A stretch of 7,935 nucleotides of DNA from an uncultured Burkholderiales bacterium (GTDB lineage: Bacteria > Pseudomonadota > Gammaproteobacteria > Burkholderiales > Burkholderiaceae_D), in contig CALMOR010000141.1 of NCBI GenBank assembly GCA_937872165.1, forward strand, positions 40,283 through 48,217. Reading direction: 5' to 3'. Below, in pieces: positions 5,931 to 7,935 of the stretch (position 1 is its first letter; every line of letters begins with the position of its first letter). The translations under genes and the position numbers were made by a program. The notes below the pieces were generated by a model, which saw only the letters and a program-made list of their open reading frames with translations, did not search any database and was not told where the DNA came from.

Positions 5931-5936
5931 TACGCT
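5931..5936 (+). promoter_or_regulatory. Possible -10 element for the thioredoxin lipoprotein gene
   Basis: TACGCT follows a GC-rich stretch 33 bases before the ATG at 5969 and resembles -10 boxes of GC-rich proteobacteria. No convincing -35 lies 16-18 bases upstream, so this is weak. Confidence 0.22.
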
Positions 5937-5968
5937 CGCGGATCGTCCCTCTCGCACGGTCGACCGCC

Positions 5969-7678
5969 ATGAAGCCTGTCCGCGTCCTGCTTACACCGCT
6001 CGTGTTCTGCGCCCTCGCGGCCTGTACCCCGAAGAGCGAGCCGCCTCCGGCTCCGAAGGTCGCGCAGGCCGACCCGCCGGCGACGTCGACCGCTGCCGCG
6101 GCCGATGCCCATCACGACGACGCGATCGCCTGGCGTCGCGGCGACGTCGATGCCGCGTTCGCCGAAGCGAAGGCCGCGAACAAGCCGGTCTTCCTCTACT
6201 GGGGCGCGACCTGGTGCCCGCCGTGCAACCAGATGAAGGCGACGCTGTTCAGGAAGCAGGAGTTCGTCGAGCGCACGGCGCACTTCGTGCCGGTCTACGT
6301 CGACGGCGATACGCGGGCTGCGCAGAAGCTCGGCACGCGCTTCTCGGTGAGCGGCTATCCGACGATGGTGCTGTTCCGGCCCGACGGCACCGAGATCACG
6401 CGGCTGCCGGGCGAGGCCGACCCCGAGCGGTATCTGCAGGTCCTCGCGATGAGCATGAACGCGCGGCCGGTGAAGGCGACTCTCAAGGCCGCGCTCGCGG
6501 ACGGCAAGGGACTGAAGCAGGACGACTGGCGCATGCTGGCCTGGTACTCGTGGGACACCGACGACCAGCAGCTGGTGCCGACCGCGCAGGTGCCGGCCAC
6601 GCTGCAGAAGCTGTCGGCTCGTTGCCCGGTCGAGTTCGCCGAGCCGCGCACGCGTCTGACGCTCAGGACCGCGGCCGCCGCGGGCGATGCCGCGGCGGTG
6701 CCGGCCGCGAAGGGCGAGCCCGATCCGTCGTCGATCGACCGCAAGGCGGCGCTCGCGCAGCTCGAGGCCGTGCTCGCGAGCCCGCCGTCGGCGCGCGAGA
6801 ACTTCGATCTGCTGACCAACGCGATGCCCGAGATGGTCCGTGCGACGACCTTCGACGGTTCGCCCGAGCGCGCGCGCGTGATCACCGAAGCGGAGCGCGT
6901 CCTCGCCGCACTGGCGTCCGACACGAGCCTGTCGAACACCGATCGGCTCGGCGCGACCGTCGCCCGCGTACAGCTCGCGACGATCGACGCGAAGCCCGGG
7001 GTCGACGGCAAGGCGCCGACGGTCATGCTGCCCGACGGCCTTCGCGAGACGGTCGTCGGCGAAGTCGCGCGGGCCGACCGCGAGAGCGGCGACCCGATCG
7101 AGCGACAGACCGTCATGGACACGGCCGCCTACCTGCTGACGACCGCCGGGATGATCGATGCGTCGGACCGGCTGCTCAAGGCCGAGCTCGGGCGTTCGCA
7201 TTCACCGTATTACTTCATGCTCGACCTCGCGTCGAACGCGAAGAAGCGCGGCGACAGCGGCGCCGCGATCGACTGGTACGCGAAGGCCTACGAGGCGGCG
7301 AAGGGGCCGGCGACGCGGCTGCAATGGGGCGCGACCTACGTCGACGCGCTGATCGACCTGTCGCCCGACGACGGCGCGCGCATCGAGAAGGTGGCGAGCC
7401 GGGTGCTCGGCGAGGTCGAGCCGTCGGCCGCGAGCTTCGACGGACGCAACCGCAAGAGCCTCTCGCGGATGGCCGCGAAGATCGAAGGATGGAACGCGAA
7501 GGGCCTCCATGCCGACGAGGCGACGCGCATCGCCACGGCGTCGCGGACGTTGTGCGATCGCGTTCCGGTCGATGCGCCCGAGCGCACGCAATGCGGCGAG
7601 CTGCTGAAGGTCGGCTCGGCGATGAAGAAGCCGGCGGACACCGCGAGGACGGCCCCGGCTCCGGTCAAGGCGACCTGA
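5969..7678 (+). CDS. Thioredoxin-fold lipoprotein with long helical C-terminal region
   Basis: A 569-residue exported lipoprotein. Residues 1-18 form a signal peptide and LAAC (16-19) is the lipobox; Cys19 is followed by Thr, so outer-membrane sorting is likely. A Pro/Ala-rich linker to about 50 leads to a thioredoxin domain (about 55-165) with WGATWCPPC (Cys83, Cys86) and the cis-proline loop SGYPT (Pro131). This resembles the Thioredoxin_7 group that acts as a periplasmic disulfide reductase or isomerase. The remaining 400 residues are Ala-rich and probably helical; 411-470 (NAKKRGDSGAAIDWYAKAYE) looks like a tetratricopeptide-type helix pair, suggesting protein binding. Cys219 and the pair Cys529/Cys542 lie in this part and could form disulfides. 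The start is the only ATG that gives the signal peptide, though no clear ribosome site precedes it. It is a single gene, convergent with the hydrolase gene 21 bp downstream. Its partner protein is unknown. Confidence 0.9.
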   Translation: MKPVRVLLTPLVFCALAACTPKSEPPPAPKVAQADPPATSTAAAADAHHDDAIAWRRGDVDAAFAEAKAANKPVFLYWGATWCPPCNQMKATLFRKQEFVERTAHFVPVYVDGDTRAAQKLGTRFSVSGYPTMVLFRPDGTEITRLPGEADPERYLQVLAMSMNARPVKATLKAALADGKGLKQDDWRMLAWYSWDTDDQQLVPTAQVPATLQKLSARCPVEFAEPRTRLTLRTAAAAGDAAAVPAAKGEPDPSSIDRKAALAQLEAVLASPPSARENFDLLTNAMPEMVRATTFDGSPERARVITEAERVLAALASDTSLSNTDRLGATVARVQLATIDAKPGVDGKAPTVMLPDGLRETVVGEVARADRESGDPIERQTVMDTAAYLLTTAGMIDASDRLLKAELGRSHSPYYFMLDLASNAKKRGDSGAAIDWYAKAYEAAKGPATRLQWGATYVDALIDLSPDDGARIEKVASRVLGEVEPSAASFDGRNRKSLSRMAAKIEGWNAKGLHADEATRIATASRTLCDRVPVDAPERTQCGELLKVGSAMKKPADTARTAPAPVKAT

Positions 7679-7699
7679 CGGAGTTCGCGGCGCCGCCGG

Positions 7700-7935
7700 T
7701 CAGCTCGCCGGGATGCGCAGCGCGAACAGGTCGCCGAACGCGCGACGCATGTCGCGCTCTCCGAGCCGGAGGCTGTTGTTGTGCGTGCCGTCCTCGACGA
7801 CCACCAGCCGCTTCGGCTCGGCGGCCGCGTCGAACAGCTTCCGGCCGAGATCGACCGGTACGTAGCGGTCGTTGTCGCCGTGCAGGACGATGACCGGCAT
7901 GCGGACGTCGCCGATCTTGTCGACTGAGTCGAACT
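7700..7935 (-). CDS. Alpha/beta hydrolase, C-terminal part (N-terminus off window)
   Basis: The last 77 residues of an alpha/beta hydrolase of the BEM46/YfhR-like type. The segment FDSVDKIGDVRMPVIVLHGDNDRYVP carries the strand and loop with the catalytic Asp (HGxxD; codon 7870-7868), and VVEDGTHNN carries the catalytic His (codon 7783-7781). The nucleophile Ser and oxyanion hole would lie beyond the window edge, so the full catalytic triad cannot be confirmed. It ends in TGA at 7702-7700 and converges on the thioredoxin lipoprotein gene. The short gap holds a GCGGCGCCGC palindrome (7687-7696) but no terminator with loop and T-run. The substrate is unknown. Confidence 0.85.
   Translation of the reverse strand, partial: FDSVDKIGDVRMPVIVLHGDNDRYVPVDLGRKLFDAAAEPKRLVVVEDGTHNNSLRLGERDMRRAFGDLFALRIPAS

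Noticed and set aside
5930..7201. A 423-codon minus-strand frame opposite the thioredoxin lipoprotein
   Set aside because: It is the antisense of a gene with a lipobox and WCPPC; the translated product has no domain signature.
7679..7699. Bidirectional terminator between the convergent thioredoxin and hydrolase genes
   Set aside because: Only a loopless GCGGCGCCGC palindrome fits in the 21-bp gap, and there is no T-run on either strand.
5602..7893. A 763-codon plus-strand frame starting with a transporter helix and running through the thioredoxin gene
   Set aside because: Only the first 35 residues are meaningful. The rest is out of frame with the thioredoxin lipoprotein and is Arg-rich nonsense.

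Overview
The window is about 7.9 kb of GC-rich, gene-dense DNA with strong G/C preference at third codon positions. It reads as a proteobacterial chromosome. The mix of an SDR/GMC pair, a DUF3072 protein, a TetR/DHA2-MFS locus and a large thioredoxin-fold lipoprotein would suit a gammaproteobacterium of the Xanthomonadales/Lysobacterales kind, but this placement is an inference from gene content. There is no rRNA, tRNA, CRISPR array, insertion sequence or phage gene.

Left part (1-3242, minus strand), in transcription order: an M23 metallopeptidase with an N-terminal membrane anchor, then a GMC-family FAD oxidoreductase, then an NAD-dependent epimerase/dehydratase that runs off the left edge. 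The oxidoreductase and epimerase overlap by 4 bp (GTGA) and are almost certainly translated together. Between the peptidase and the oxidoreductase lie a GC-rich stem-loop and a near-perfect sigma-54 (-24/-12) promoter, TGGCACG-N4-TTGCA. This suggests the oxidoreductase/epimerase pair is an RpoN-dependent unit of its own, and it fixes the oxidoreductase start downstream of the promoter.

Middle part (3293-5827, plus strand): a DUF3072 protein diverges from the peptidase gene. A TetR regulator follows, flanked by two almost identical 20-bp palindromic operators (AATATGA...TCATATT), one before tetR and one after it. The second operator should control a DHA2-type drug-efflux transporter, but that gene has lost its N-terminal half and carries an in-frame amber stop. 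After a 221-bp spacer comes an intact PhnB-like VOC protein whose start codon sits in a 9-bp inverted repeat. Then comes a second transporter relic: only the first and last membrane segments of a DHA2 transporter remain, in different frames, followed by a terminator-like hairpin. The area is a small zone of decayed efflux genes around an intact regulator and an intact VOC gene.

Right part (5969-7935): a 569-residue outer-membrane-type lipoprotein with a WCPPC thioredoxin domain and a long helical C-terminal part of unknown function. It converges on the C-terminal end of an alpha/beta hydrolase encoded on the minus strand that runs off the right edge.

The most noteworthy signals are the sigma-54 promoter in front of the GMC/epimerase pair, the TetR operator pair that now points at a beheaded efflux gene, the first-plus-last-helix transporter relic, and the inverted repeat that buries the VOC start codon.
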